From: Nitrospinota bacterium
GTDB lineage: Bacteria > Nitrospinota > Nitrospinia > Nitrospinales > VA-1
DNA: 64,000 bases
Reading direction: 5' to 3'
NCBI GenBank assembly: GCA_009873655.1
Contig: WAIB01000001.1
Location: forward strand, 155,468 to 219,467
Shown: positions 17,931 through 26,969 of the stretch, in pieces
Layout: every line of letters begins with the position of its first letter
Numbering within the stretch: the first letter of the stretch is position 1
Notes under the pieces: model-generated
The model's input: only the letters and a program-made list of their open reading frames with translations
What the model was told of the DNA's origin: nothing
Databases searched by the model: none
Made by a program: the position numbers and the translations under genes

Positions 17931-18765
17931 TTTTTACCTGTTTGAGGGAACCTTTTTTCAAATTATAACTATGTTCGGGACCTGGAAAGGTTTCGCTGCA
18001 GACCTCATCGACGAACTCGCTGACAGCATTTTGAATGACAGCCGACAATTGAGCATATCGTTTGACAAACTTTGGCGTAAAGTCGGGGTTCAATCCCAGC
18101 AGGTCATGTATCACTAAAATCTGTCCATCGCATTGAGACCCGGCACCGATCCCGATGGTTGGAATTTCCAGATCCCGGGTGATCTCGGCAGCAAGTTCTT
18201 CTGGCATTCCCTCGAGGACCAGGGAAAAAGCTCCTGCTTTCTGCAGATCTTTGGCGTCCTGTTTGATTTGTTTTGAGTCGAGAAAGGTTTTTCCCTGAAC
18301 CTTGTATCCTCCGAACTGATGGACCGATTGCGGGGTCAAGCCGACGTGTCCCATAACTGGAATTCCGGCTTGAACTATGGTGCGGACCTGGTCAGCAACT
18401 CGTGCACCCCCTTCAAGTTTCACGGCGGCCGCACCTCCCTCCTGTACCAGACGACCGGCATTGGTGACGGCCTGTTCTGCTGAAACCTGGTACGACATGA
18501 ACGGCATGTCGGCCACTACCAGTGCCCGATTCGCCCCACGCTTCACGGAGCGGGTGTGGTAGATCACATCTTCCAGAGTCACGGAAAGGGTGTTTTCGTG
18601 GCCCTGTGAAATCATTCCCAATGAGTCGCCTACGAGCAAAATATCGATTGCAGTCGCATCCAGCAATTTTGAAAAGCTGTAATCGTAGGCCGTCAGGGCG
18701 GTTATTTTTTTCCCTGAATTTTTCCTTGCTGCGATGGCAGGAACCGTTACAGGCTGATTTTTCAT
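17920..18765 (-). CDS. panB: 3-methyl-2-oxobutanoate hydroxymethyltransferase (PanB)
   Basis: 281 residues. The conserved TAYDYSFSKLLD, DILLVGDSLGM, GGAAAVKLEGG and GIGAGSQCDGQILV segments identify PanB, the first committed enzyme of pantoate synthesis, using methylene-tetrahydrofolate. First gene of panB-C-D. The 196 bases upstream hold only a small CGGCAACTGCCG hairpin and presumably the promoter. No panE/ilvC gene is in the window. Confidence 0.96.
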   Translation of the reverse strand: MKNQPVTVPAIAARKNSGKKITALTAYDYSFSKLLDATAIDILLVGDSLGMISQGHENTLSVTLEDVIYHTRSVKRGANRALVVADMPFMSYQVSAEQAVTNAGRLVQEGGAAAVKLEGGARVADQVRTIVQAGIPVMGHVGLTPQSVHQFGGYKVQGKTFLDSKQIKQDAKDLQKAGAFSLVLEGMPEELAAEITRDLEIPTIGIGAGSQCDGQILVIHDLLGLNPDFTPKFVKRYAQLSAVIQNAVSEFVDEVCSETFPGPEHSYNLKKGSLKQVKNDH

Positions 18766-18961
18766 TTTAATCTAAATGTTGTGGCTGGGAGCCGGACAGG
18801 AAGGAGCGGAAGACCGGAACTATACGAACCGATCTCCCTCGGCAGTTGCCGAAAGAGAAGCAGTATGACTTTTCAAACGTGAACTAAAACTTGAAGCCCT
18901 TAAGAGTCTTCGTGTTTTAAACGTTTGTTTGTCCGTTTTAAGCTTTCTCCGTCCCGGTCCG

Positions 18962-19612
18962 TCAGGATCCAAGCGGATTGTAATATTCTCGGCCTATTTT
19001 ATGGCTGTTGATCTTGTTTATCAACTCCTCAAGGTCACATTTTTTTTCAACAAAGTCGATCTCATTGGTATTTATGACCAAAAGCGGTGTTTCAGAGTAA
19101 TAAAAAAAGAAATTATTGAAGGCTTTGTTTACAGAATCGAGGTAATCCGGGTCCATAAAAGCTTCGTATTCCCGTCCCCGTTTGGCGACTCTTTCCTGCA
19201 AAACTTCGGTGCTGGCTTGCAAATAGATGACCAAGTCCGGTTTTGGAGCTTTTGCGTCGATCAGGCTGAAAATCTGCTCGTATAGATTATATTCATGGTC
19301 TTCAAGGTTGAGACGGGCAAAAACCTTGTCCCGCTGGAATAAATAGTCAATGACAACGACTGAATCGAACAGGTCTCTTTGTGCCAGTTGCATATATTGG
19401 TTGTACCGGCTCAGTAAAAAAAAAACCTGGGTTTGAAAGGAATAGGCCTCTTTATCTTCATAAAATTTGGATATGAAAGGATTAGACTCCGTATCTTCAA
19501 GGATCAGCCGTGCGCCATATTGTTCTCCCAGAAGATTGACGAGAGAGGTCTTGCCGGCGCCAATTGCCCCTTCGATAGCTATGAATCGAGGTTCGATTGT
19601 GGGTTTGATCAT
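18962..19612 (-). CDS. Deoxynucleoside kinase (dAK/dGK-like)
   Basis: 216 residues with the P-loop GAIGAGKTS (15-23), an ERS-like LEDTESNPF, a DYLFQRDKVFA catalytic region and a lid VAKRGREYE with two arginines. This is the bacterial deoxyadenosine/deoxyguanosine kinase-like family that salvages deoxynucleosides. Such a gene is often found next to panB or folK. It is preceded by the receiver gene with 19 bases between, probably co-transcribed. Confidence 0.88.
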   Translation of the reverse strand: MIKPTIEPRFIAIEGAIGAGKTSLVNLLGEQYGARLILEDTESNPFISKFYEDKEAYSFQTQVFFLLSRYNQYMQLAQRDLFDSVVVIDYLFQRDKVFARLNLEDHEYNLYEQIFSLIDAKAPKPDLVIYLQASTEVLQERVAKRGREYEAFMDPDYLDSVNKAFNNFFFYYSETPLLVINTNEIDFVEKKCDLEELINKINSHKIGREYYNPLGS

Positions 19613-19631
19613 GGTCGTTTTACCCCTGGCG

Positions 19632-19976
19632 TCACCCTAAAGTTTCTTTTATGGTCCACTTCAAATCGTTTTGATCCCCCGCTTTTACGACTTTCACTTC
19701 AGAGGCCCATAATGGAAAACTCATTTTATCTTTTCCCCATTCTGAACAAAGTATGACGGGAGTATTTTGGCCTTTAATCTTTTTTATTAAATTTATATGG
19801 CCTTCACGGTTTAATTTTAAGTTCAGAATAATGAGCTCCGGTTTATTTTCGGTTTTTAGAGCGTCTTCTACGGAGCTTTGAACAGAGATTGCGAAACCTT
19901 CTTTTTCGAGTTCTTTGTAGCAGGACTGATTGTGACCGTTGGAATCTTCAATTAATAGGATATTTTTTGAAGTCAA
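19632..19976 (-). CDS. Degenerate receiver-domain protein (Asp to Asn)
   Basis: 114 residues, a single CheY-like receiver fold. The acidic pair Glu10-Asp11, Ser78 and Lys98 (VVKAGD) are in place, but the phospho-acceptor position is Asn52 (IILNLKL instead of IILDLKL), so aspartyl phosphorylation should not occur. The codon AAC differs from GAC by one transition. It may act as a constitutive-state adaptor or be decaying. It lies directly upstream of the deoxynucleoside kinase. Confidence 0.75.
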   Translation of the reverse strand: MTSKNILLIEDSNGHNQSCYKELEKEGFAISVQSSVEDALKTENKPELIILNLKLNREGHINLIKKIKGQNTPVILCSEWGKDKMSFPLWASEVKVVKAGDQNDLKWTIKETLG

Positions 19977-20014
19977 AATCAGAATAATGATTGAGTGTTA
20001 AAAAAAATAAATTA

Positions 20015-20046
20015 GCGCGGAAAAAGGCTCCAGAGTATCCCCGCGC
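20015..20046 (-). terminator. Possible terminator after glgA
   Basis: GC-rich arms GCGCGG/CCGCGC with a 20-base loop, read on the minus strand 39 bases after the glgA stop and followed by TAATTTATTTTTTTT. The loop is long for an intrinsic terminator, hence the low confidence. Confidence 0.35.
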
Positions 20047-20084
20047 GTTTAGTTTTTATAATAATCAGGCTTTTATTGCAACGT

Positions 20085-21527
20085 TTAATGGTTTTTGGCG
20101 GATTTCTGAATTTCCTGGTAAAGGCTGGAATATTGACGGGCAGAATTATCCCAACTGAAATCCATAGCCATCCCATTATTTATCAAACGTTCCCAGAGGT
20201 TTTGATCGGCAAAACAGTCAAAGGTTTTCTGGAGAGCTTTCTTAAAGGATTTTTGATCATTGGGTGAAAATTTAAACCCCGTTCCTGCTTTTCCCTCAAA
20301 TTCCCGGATGGAATCATCGAGCCCGCCCACCGAGCTTACTATAGGAACCGTTCCGTATTTCAGAGCATACATTTGTGTGAGTCCGCAGGGTTCGTAGATA
20401 GAAGGCATCAATAAAATGTCGCTTCCTGCGAGAACCTGATGAGCGAGTGCGTCATCGAAGGTAAAGGAGGTTGCAAACTGGTCGGGCCTGGTCTTGGCCA
20501 ATTGACTGAAAAAATCTTCGTATTTTGCCTCCCCTTGTCCTAAAACGATCAGACCCATATCATAATCCTTCAGATCTGCCTGCATTAAAAGATCAATCCC
20601 TTTCTGGCTGGAAAGCCGGGTGATCATGCAAAGTAATGGGGTGTGGTTTTCCAGTGTAAGAGAGAACATCTTTAAGAGTTCATCCCGGCATTTTTTCTTA
20701 TTGGAGAGGGGACCGTATTTTTCTACAATTAAATCGTCCGTGGCGGGATTCCAGACAGAATAATCCACTCCATTTAAAATTCCGCAAAGGGAGTCTGATC
20801 GCTCCTGCAAGATGCCTTCCATGCCAAACCCCAGCCCGGCGGTCTGTATTTCTTTGCAGTAATTGGGGCTGACTGTATTCAAGGCATCAGAATATATTAA
20901 CCCTGATTTTAAAAGACTTATTTGGTCATAAAATTCTATTCCCTCGGGTCCCCAAAAAGAATCGGGGAGGCCTGTGACAGGGAATTCATCCATTGGATAA
21001 TTCCCCTGGTAACCGAGGTTATGAATAGAAAATAAAGTATTTATCCTGGAAAACCAGGAATCTTCGGAGTAGACAGACTTGAGATAGGCGGGAATCAGGC
21101 CTGCATGCCAATCGTTGCAATGGATCAGGCCGGGTTGAAAGTCCAAAGCCTGGCAGGTTTCCAAAACAGCCTGGCAGAAGAATGCAAACCGCTCTACATT
21201 GTCCTGATATTCCGACTCAGGGGTTCCATACAAATGTTCGCGTTTGAAGTATTCATCGTTTTCTACAAGATAGACAGGAACGTCTTCAGGTAATTTGCCC
21301 TCAAAAAGGCGCGCCTTTTTTTTGCTGACCCTGCTTTCTATTTCCAGGTTCAGCGAATTCACGGGATGCGATTTTGTGCAGGTATATTTTGGAAGTATGG
21401 CGCGAACCTCCAGTCCCAGCTTTTTAAGAGCAGGGGGGAGCGATCCGCCAACGTCCGCCAATCCCCCGGTTTTAGCGAAGGGGAAAATCTCAGATCCTAC
21501 CCATAATATTTTTAAAGGCGAATTCAT
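20085..21527 (-). CDS. glgA: Glycogen synthase (GlgA, GT5)
   Basis: 480 residues, the normal length. The N-terminal ADP-glucose binding motif KTGGLADV (about 19-26), HNDWHAG-type CNDWHAGL, and the C-terminal PSIYEPCGLTQMYALKYGT segment with the acid/base glutamate identify a bacterial glycogen synthase. It extends alpha-1,4-glucan from ADP-glucose. No glgB, glgC or glgP lies nearby. It is divergent from coaBC, with a perfect palindrome between them. Confidence 0.95.
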   Translation of the reverse strand: MNSPLKILWVGSEIFPFAKTGGLADVGGSLPPALKKLGLEVRAILPKYTCTKSHPVNSLNLEIESRVSKKKARLFEGKLPEDVPVYLVENDEYFKREHLYGTPESEYQDNVERFAFFCQAVLETCQALDFQPGLIHCNDWHAGLIPAYLKSVYSEDSWFSRINTLFSIHNLGYQGNYPMDEFPVTGLPDSFWGPEGIEFYDQISLLKSGLIYSDALNTVSPNYCKEIQTAGLGFGMEGILQERSDSLCGILNGVDYSVWNPATDDLIVEKYGPLSNKKKCRDELLKMFSLTLENHTPLLCMITRLSSQKGIDLLMQADLKDYDMGLIVLGQGEAKYEDFFSQLAKTRPDQFATSFTFDDALAHQVLAGSDILLMPSIYEPCGLTQMYALKYGTVPIVSSVGGLDDSIREFEGKAGTGFKFSPNDQKSFKKALQKTFDCFADQNLWERLINNGMAMDFSWDNSARQYSSLYQEIQKSAKNH

Positions 21528-21560
21528 AAGATTTGCACCTTATGAAATGCAGGATCAAAA

Positions 21561-21580
21561 GTCAATCCGAACGGATTGAC
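21561..21580. promoter_or_regulatory. Perfect 9-bp palindrome between glgA and coaBC
   Basis: GTCAATCCG-AA-CGGATTGAC, 9-bp perfect arms with a two-base centre, 34 bases upstream of glgA and 69 bases upstream of the coaBC start. Symmetry and size suit a dimeric regulator operator. The two-base spacer is too tight for an RNA hairpin loop and no T-run follows. Confidence 0.5.
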
Positions 21581-21648
21581 TGCCAAAATAATTGATTGAA
21601 TGGGAATTAATAACTATAATCGAAACACCAATAATTAATTTCAATCCC

Positions 21649-22842
21649 ATGAAAAACAAAAAAATCGCGCTGGCCGTTTCGGCTGGGATAGCCGCTTATA
21701 AAGCGGTGGAATTATTACGAATGCTGGTGAAAGAGGGGGCCGATGTGCGGGTTGTGATGAGCGCCAACGCCGGACAGTTTGTAACCCCCTTGACCTTTGA
21801 AAGCCTTTCTGGAAACCCGGTTTACCATCAGCTTTTTAATTCGGAAAGATCCGCGGATATGGAACATATTCGCGTTGCGGAAAACGCGGACCTGATGCTG
21901 GTGGTCCCTGCCACTGCTTCCACTCTCGGGAAAATGGCCAACGGACTGGCGGATGATGCTTTGAGCAATTTATACCTGGCCTTCAAAGGCCCCGTTATGG
22001 CAGCGCCTGCCATGAACGAGGGCATGTGGGGAAACCTTGCGGTCCGGAAAAATATCGAACAGCTGAAATCGCGAGGAGTTGAATTCATAGAACCGGAAGA
22101 GGGTGAGCTTGCCTGTGGAACGACGGGTCCCGGCCGGCTTGCCGACCTCGACAGGATTTTTAGCCGGGTTAAAAGCCGCTTTGAAAAACTTCAGGATTTG
22201 CGTGGAATTAAAATACTGGTAACAGCCGGGCCGACTCACGAGCCATTGGACCCGGTTAGATACCTTTCCAACCCTTCTTCAGGAAAAATGGGCTATGCGA
22301 TTGCCGGGCAAGCTCAAGCACGGGGGGGCGAGGTCGTTTTGATCAGCGGACCGACTCACTTAAAACCCCCCACCGGGGTGGGTTTCAAGTCTTGTAAAAC
22401 GGCAGAAGAAATGAATCAACTGGTCCAGGAATTTTTGCCTGAATGCGATGCGCTGATCATGTCAGCCGCAGTTGGGGATTTCACCGCTGAAAAACTGGAA
22501 AAGGAAAAAATCAAAAAACAAAGCGGGGAAGGCCGGACCCTCAACCTTGTTCCCACTAAAGATATTTTGATGGAAGTTTCCAAGGTCAAGACGCACCAGT
22601 TCGTGGTGGGTTTCGCGGCGGAAACGCAGAACCTGGTACAAAGCGCGTTGGAAAAACTACGAAATAAGAAACTGGACTTGATTGTCGCCAACGATATCAG
22701 CGCACCCGGTATTGGGTTTCAATCGGATAACAACCAGGTGACCCTGATTGATGCCGATGAAAAAATTGAAAACCTGCCGAGGATGAGCAAGAAAGAAATA
22801 GCGGATATTTTATTAGATAAAATACCGGGCCATGCCCGGTGA
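21649..22842 (+). CDS. coaBC: Bifunctional phosphopantothenoylcysteine decarboxylase / phosphopantothenate-cysteine ligase
   Basis: About 397 residues from the ATG at 21649; an ATG 57 bases upstream adds a non-conserved tail and is rejected. The CoaC half has the FMN-binding SAGIAAYKAVELLR start, the PASANxxG-like PATASTLGKMANGLADD, PAMNEGMW, and the catalytic ACGTTGPGR cysteine loop. The CoaB half begins ILVTAGPTHEPLDPVRYLSNPSSGKMG and uses CTP. It performs two steps of CoA synthesis, downstream of the panBCD pathway encoded 3 kb away. Confidence 0.96.
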   Translation: MKNKKIALAVSAGIAAYKAVELLRMLVKEGADVRVVMSANAGQFVTPLTFESLSGNPVYHQLFNSERSADMEHIRVAENADLMLVVPATASTLGKMANGLADDALSNLYLAFKGPVMAAPAMNEGMWGNLAVRKNIEQLKSRGVEFIEPEEGELACGTTGPGRLADLDRIFSRVKSRFEKLQDLRGIKILVTAGPTHEPLDPVRYLSNPSSGKMGYAIAGQAQARGGEVVLISGPTHLKPPTGVGFKSCKTAEEMNQLVQEFLPECDALIMSAAVGDFTAEKLEKEKIKKQSGEGRTLNLVPTKDILMEVSKVKTHQFVVGFAAETQNLVQSALEKLRNKKLDLIVANDISAPGIGFQSDNNQVTLIDADEKIENLPRMSKKEIADILLDKIPGHAR

Positions 22843-22898
22843 GAACAGGTCGATGCTGGTCAACCAGCAAATTATTCTAAGGCCTTTTGCCTCCCGCT

Positions 22899-23678
22899 CT
22901 AGCGGGCGCAGCGAAAGCCGATAGCAAGGGAACGGTTTCTGGGAGTGGTGGCGTTTCTATATACCAGATCCACGTCGTCGGCGTTATTTCTCCAGCTGCC
23001 ACCCCGAATGACTTTGTACTGGCCTTTTTCCGGCCCTGGGGGATTTTCCTTCGGGGAAAAAAGATAGTATTCAGGAAAATGCCAGTCGCTCACCCATTCG
23101 GAGGCATTTCCGGAAAGATCATAAACCCCATAATCGGATTTTCCACTTTCATAGGATCCCACGGCCGTGGTTTTATTCACTTCCTCGTTGTAGTTTAATT
23201 TGCTCGAATCGGGAGATGTATTTCCCCAGGGATATCTTACGGAACGTTTTCCCCGAGCGGCTTTTTCCCATTCCGCTTCTGTGGGTAGCCGCTTATTTTG
23301 CCACTGGCAAAATTTCAAAGCCTCTTTCCAGGAGACTCCCACAACAGGCTGCTGGGGGCCGTTGAAGTCCGGGTCATTCCACCCTTTGGGTTTTTTAGCT
23401 CCTGATTTCTTTATGAAATTTCCATAGGCCTCGTTGGTGACTTCATAAACATCTATATAAAAACTGTCCAGATAGACTTCATGTGCAGGATTTTCAGGGC
23501 CCAGTGTGTGCCGGTCTGTGTTGAACAAATCATGCGGTTTTAACTCCAGCATGGACTTTTTGCTTCCCATCATGAAAGGTCCTTTTTCAATCAATACCAT
23601 GCCATCTGGCGGTGAGTTTTCAGCTTGGGCGGAAACTGCGAAAAAGACAGAAAATACAAATAAAAATAAGGGCTTCAT
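22899..23678 (-). CDS. Secreted SUMF1/FGE-fold protein without the catalytic cysteines
   Basis: 259 residues: Sec signal peptide (LFVFSVFFAVSAQA), then a formylglycine-generating-enzyme-sulfatase (SUMF1) domain over its whole length: MVLIEKGPFMMGS, EVTNEAYGNF, RLPTEAEWEKAARG, PWGN, YDLSGNASEWVSDW, VIRGGSW and RSLAIGFRC. The two copper-binding active-site cysteines of true FGE are not present near the RGGSW block, so it is not expected to convert cysteine to formylglycine. The fold is widely reused for ligand or metal binding in the periplasm. It stands alone on the minus strand. Confidence 0.85.
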   Translation of the reverse strand: MKPLFLFVFSVFFAVSAQAENSPPDGMVLIEKGPFMMGSKKSMLELKPHDLFNTDRHTLGPENPAHEVYLDSFYIDVYEVTNEAYGNFIKKSGAKKPKGWNDPDFNGPQQPVVGVSWKEALKFCQWQNKRLPTEAEWEKAARGKRSVRYPWGNTSPDSSKLNYNEEVNKTTAVGSYESGKSDYGVYDLSGNASEWVSDWHFPEYYLFSPKENPPGPEKGQYKVIRGGSWRNNADDVDLVYRNATTPRNRSLAIGFRCAR

Positions 23679-23910
23679 GAAGTGTAATTATTATTTTTTA
23701 AGATCGGATTATAGAAAAAACCGGGGAGGTTGGCAATTGCGAAAATTTGTCTCCGGCCTCGTTTTTTGAGTGCGGAAGATCAAAAACCCAGGATCAATGC
23801 CAATTGACAGTTTGGTCCAATAGTAATAAAATTCCTCATTCTTGCTTTAAAAAGGTATTTTAAACTTATTTGGCGGGTCAACCGATAAGGCTTGAAAACC
23901 TGGAGAGACT

Positions 23911-24318
23911 ATGGACGATCCTAAAAAAGAACCCATCACTTTAAGCGGTGATCAGGACACAAAATTGTGCCTGAATTGTGGTTTCCCCAATCGCAATTCG
24001 GATAGCCAATGTATGTATTGCCGAACCAGCCTCGTAGAAGAAGGTGGGTTGATAAACTGGATCCGACAAACTTATTTTGTTCTTAAATGGCGATGGCAAC
24101 TCAAACAAAAACGAGACGGAATAGAAAAGCCAGTTGCCAAAACCCCTTTTTATAGAACCGCCGGGTATTTTTTTCTTGGACTGGTTTTAAGCGGGATTGG
24201 AGTTTTTGTCTTCACCAGTGCAGTCGGTCAAAATTCTTTTTCCAGCGGTCTGATCGCCTTGCTGTTAATCGGATACGGTTTTTTTACTTTAAAAACCCTG
24301 GTCAGTAATAAAAAATAG
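23911..24318 (+). CDS. Zinc-ribbon membrane protein
   Basis: 135 residues: an N-terminal zinc ribbon with CLNC (about 24-27) and CMYC (about 40-43), a basic amphipathic middle (LKWRWQLKQKRDG), then two membrane helices (AGYFFLGLVLSGIGVFVF; SSGLIALLLIGYGFFTL). Such zinc_ribbon_2 small membrane proteins are common and mostly uncharacterised. Monocistronic, ATG start. Confidence 0.75.
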   Translation: MDDPKKEPITLSGDQDTKLCLNCGFPNRNSDSQCMYCRTSLVEEGGLINWIRQTYFVLKWRWQLKQKRDGIEKPVAKTPFYRTAGYFFLGLVLSGIGVFVFTSAVGQNSFSSGLIALLLIGYGFFTLKTLVSNKK

Positions 24319-24483
24319 CTCGCATTTATTCCGGTCGTTCTTTTCCTTTTGACTCTTTCCCCCTTCTTTCACATATTTCTGGATTGATATCTTGTTTTTT
24401 TTAAATTTAAGTCTTATTTAAAGATCAGGACTCTCTGAAAAAGGTGTACCCTGAACAAGAAAAATGGGCTTATTCTATAAGTA

Positions 24484-26958
24484 ATGCGAGACGTGATATC
24501 TGAAAAAAAAGAAACGATTTCCCTGGCCATTAAGGGTATGAGTTGCGCCAGTTGCTCAGCACGGATTGAAAAGAAAGTCGGGGGATTGGAGGGCGTTTCT
24601 TCCGCAAAAGTGAATTTTGCCTCAGAGACCGCTACGGTTGAGTTTAATCCCGAAATAATCCAGGCCGAACAATTTCCGGAGGAGATTAAAAAACTCGGAT
24701 TTGAAGTTCCTTTCACACGCCAGGTTTTTCCTGTAGGAGGAATGACCTGCGCCTCATGTGTTTCCAGAGTGGAAAACAAATTATCTTCCCTTCCCGGAGT
24801 TTCAGACGTCCAGGTGAACCTCGCTGCTGAACAAGTGTCTGTCGAATACCTTCCCACTCTTATTAGCTTCGATGATCTTAAAGAGACTTTGTCGCAGGTG
24901 GGCTACCAGTTGTTTCCAGCAAAACAAGAGGAGGATTTGTCTTTCAAGGAGGAAATTCGACAGCTCAAGGAACAGTCCATTTTAAAACGGAAACTTGTCT
25001 TAAGCGGGGTTTTCAGTATTTTAGTGATGTTCCTGAGTATGAAAGGGGATGGCATTTCCCTTCCGGTCCCTTTGAACCTGCTGCTGTTTATATTGGCTAC
25101 CCCCGTCCAGTTTTATTGCGGTTGGCAGTTTTACCAGGGCACGTGGAATGGTATTCGCCACGGGTATGCTGATATGAACACATTAATAGCCGTAGGAACT
25201 TCCGCAGCCTATATCTATAGCGCCATAGCTGCCGCTTCTCCTTCCTTGTTCCACATTGAGAATGAAAAAGTTCCGGTATATTTCGACACTTCGGTGATGA
25301 TCATTGCGCTGGTTTTATTGGGAAGATGGCTGGAGTCACGTGCAAAAAGAAATGCTTCCAATGCTATTAAGAAGTTGATGCAACTGCAGCCGAAAACGGC
25401 GAAAGTTGAAAGACAGGGAGAGGAAAAGGAGGTCCCTATTTCTGAACTGGTCTTGGAAGATCGCGTTTTTGTCCATCCTGGAGAACAGATTCCTGTAGAT
25501 GGTAAAATTTATGAAGGCAGCTCCTCTGTTGATGAGTCCATGTTGACAGGTGAAAGTGTCCCGATAGAAAAGAAGGAGGGGGATGAAGTTTTCGGCGCCA
25601 CCTTGAATAAAACCGGGTTTTTTAAAATGAAGGTAACGCGGGTGGGGAAAGACACGACTCTTGCGCAGATTATTAAACTGGTGGAGGAAGCGCAGGGGTC
25701 AAAAGCACCTGTTCAAAAACTTGCAGATAAAATTGCCGGAATTTTTGTGCCGTCGGTTATTGGTGTTGCGGTTGTCTCTTTTCTTTTCTGGTTGATATTT
25801 GGAAACTCCGTCGCTGAAATTCCAGTCTCACTATTTACCTTTGCTCTTATGACTTTCATTTCTGTTCTGATCATTGCCTGTCCTTGTGCGTTGGGCCTTG
25901 CCACACCGACGGCAATCATGGTAGGCACTGGACTGGGTGCGAAACTAGGTGTTTTGATAAAAGGGGGAGAAGCTTTAGAACGGATCGAACGGATTGACAC
26001 CATCGTTTTTGATAAAACAGGAACGCTGACTTACGGAAAACCTGAGGTTGCCGATGTTCTTCTTGTACCTGGAACCCAGTGGAATGTTGAACAATTGCTC
26101 ACTTTTGCAGGGTCTTTAGAAAAAGGTTCGGAGCACCCGCTGGGAATAGCGGTAACTGCAGAAGCTAAAAGGAGAGGACTCAAACTCAGTACGCCAAATG
26201 ATTTTCGTGCCCTGCCCGGGTTTGGAGTCGAAGGGGTGGTCAATGAAAAGAGGGTGTTGTTGGGAAATAAAGGATTGATGGAGGAAAACCGGATAGATAT
26301 ATCATCTGTAGATAACCAGCTGCCCAAACTGACAGAGAACGGCAAAACCCCGATGATTGTTTGTATTGATGGGCGGGTGGCGGGGCTCATAGCCACGACC
26401 GATGCCTTGAAACCGCATGCAAAGGAAAATGTATTGCAGTTGAAGCAAAAGGGACTGGAAGTTGTCATGTTGACAGGAGACAACACCAAAACGGCGCAGG
26501 CTGTGGCGGAACAGTTGGGGATTGACCGGGTCGTTTCTGAAGTGCTCCCTTCAGAAAAGGTAGCTGAAATTAAAAAAATTCAAGATTCCGGACATTGCGT
26601 GGCGATGGTGGGTGACGGCATCAATGACGCTCCGGCCCTTGCATCCGCTGATATTGGTATCGCAATGGGAAGCGGTACCGATGTGGCCATGGAAGCTTCT
26701 GATATTACGCTAGTGGGATCGAACCTTAAATCGGTTGTGCAATCCATAGAATTGAGCCGAGCTACCATGTTAAAAATCAGACAAAATTTATTCTGGGCAT
26801 TTATATATAATGTTTTGGGCATCCCTCTTGCGGCGGGCGTATTATATCCCGCGTATGGAATTTTATTGCAGCCTGTATTCGCTGCTGCAGCCATGTCTTT
26901 AAGTTCTGTTTCTGTGGTTGGCAATTCCCTTTTATTGAATAAATCAATTAATACGTAG
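24484..26958 (+). CDS. copA: Copper-translocating P-type ATPase
   Basis: 824 residues, P1B-1 type. Two N-terminal heavy-metal-binding domains (MSCASC at 19-24 and MTCASC near 93), eight membrane helices, the ion-binding CPC motif ([11 protein letters not shown]), phosphorylation site DKTGTLT, the HP motif (SEHPLG), TGDN and [11 protein letters not shown]. Tyr-Asn (YNVLGIP) in TM7 and the conserved Met/Ser pair in TM8 ([15 protein letters not shown]) fit Cu(I). It exports copper from the cytoplasm. No CueR or CopZ gene is adjacent. The SGNH gene begins 11 bases downstream. Confidence 0.95.
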   Translation: MRDVISEKKETISLAIKGMSCASCSARIEKKVGGLEGVSSAKVNFASETATVEFNPEIIQAEQFPEEIKKLGFEVPFTRQVFPVGGMTCASCVSRVENKLSSLPGVSDVQVNLAAEQVSVEYLPTLISFDDLKETLSQVGYQLFPAKQEEDLSFKEEIRQLKEQSILKRKLVLSGVFSILVMFLSMKGDGISLPVPLNLLLFILATPVQFYCGWQFYQGTWNGIRHGYADMNTLIAVGTSAAYIYSAIAAASPSLFHIENEKVPVYFDTSVMIIALVLLGRWLESRAKRNASNAIKKLMQLQPKTAKVERQGEEKEVPISELVLEDRVFVHPGEQIPVDGKIYEGSSSVDESMLTGESVPIEKKEGDEVFGATLNKTGFFKMKVTRVGKDTTLAQIIKLVEEAQGSKAPVQKLADKIAGIFVPSVIGVAVVSFLFWLIFGNSVAEIPVSLFTFALMTFISVLIIACPCALGLATPTAIMVGTGLGAKLGVLIKGGEALERIERIDTIVFDKTGTLTYGKPEVADVLLVPGTQWNVEQLLTFAGSLEKGSEHPLGIAVTAEAKRRGLKLSTPNDFRALPGFGVEGVVNEKRVLLGNKGLMEENRIDISSVDNQLPKLTENGKTPMIVCIDGRVAGLIATTDALKPHAKENVLQLKQKGLEVVMLTGDNTKTAQAVAEQLGIDRVVSEVLPSEKVAEIKKIQDSGHCVAMVGDGINDAPALASADIGIAMGSGTDVAMEASDITLVGSNLKSVVQSIELSRATMLKIRQNLFWAFIYNVLGIPLAAGVLYPAYGILLQPVFAAAAMSLSSVSVVGNSLLLNKSINT

Positions 26959-26969
26959 CTCATTCGTTT

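Noticed and set aside
22899..23678. Sulfatase-modifying enzyme annotation
   Set aside because: The catalytic cysteines of FGE are missing, so only the fold is claimed.
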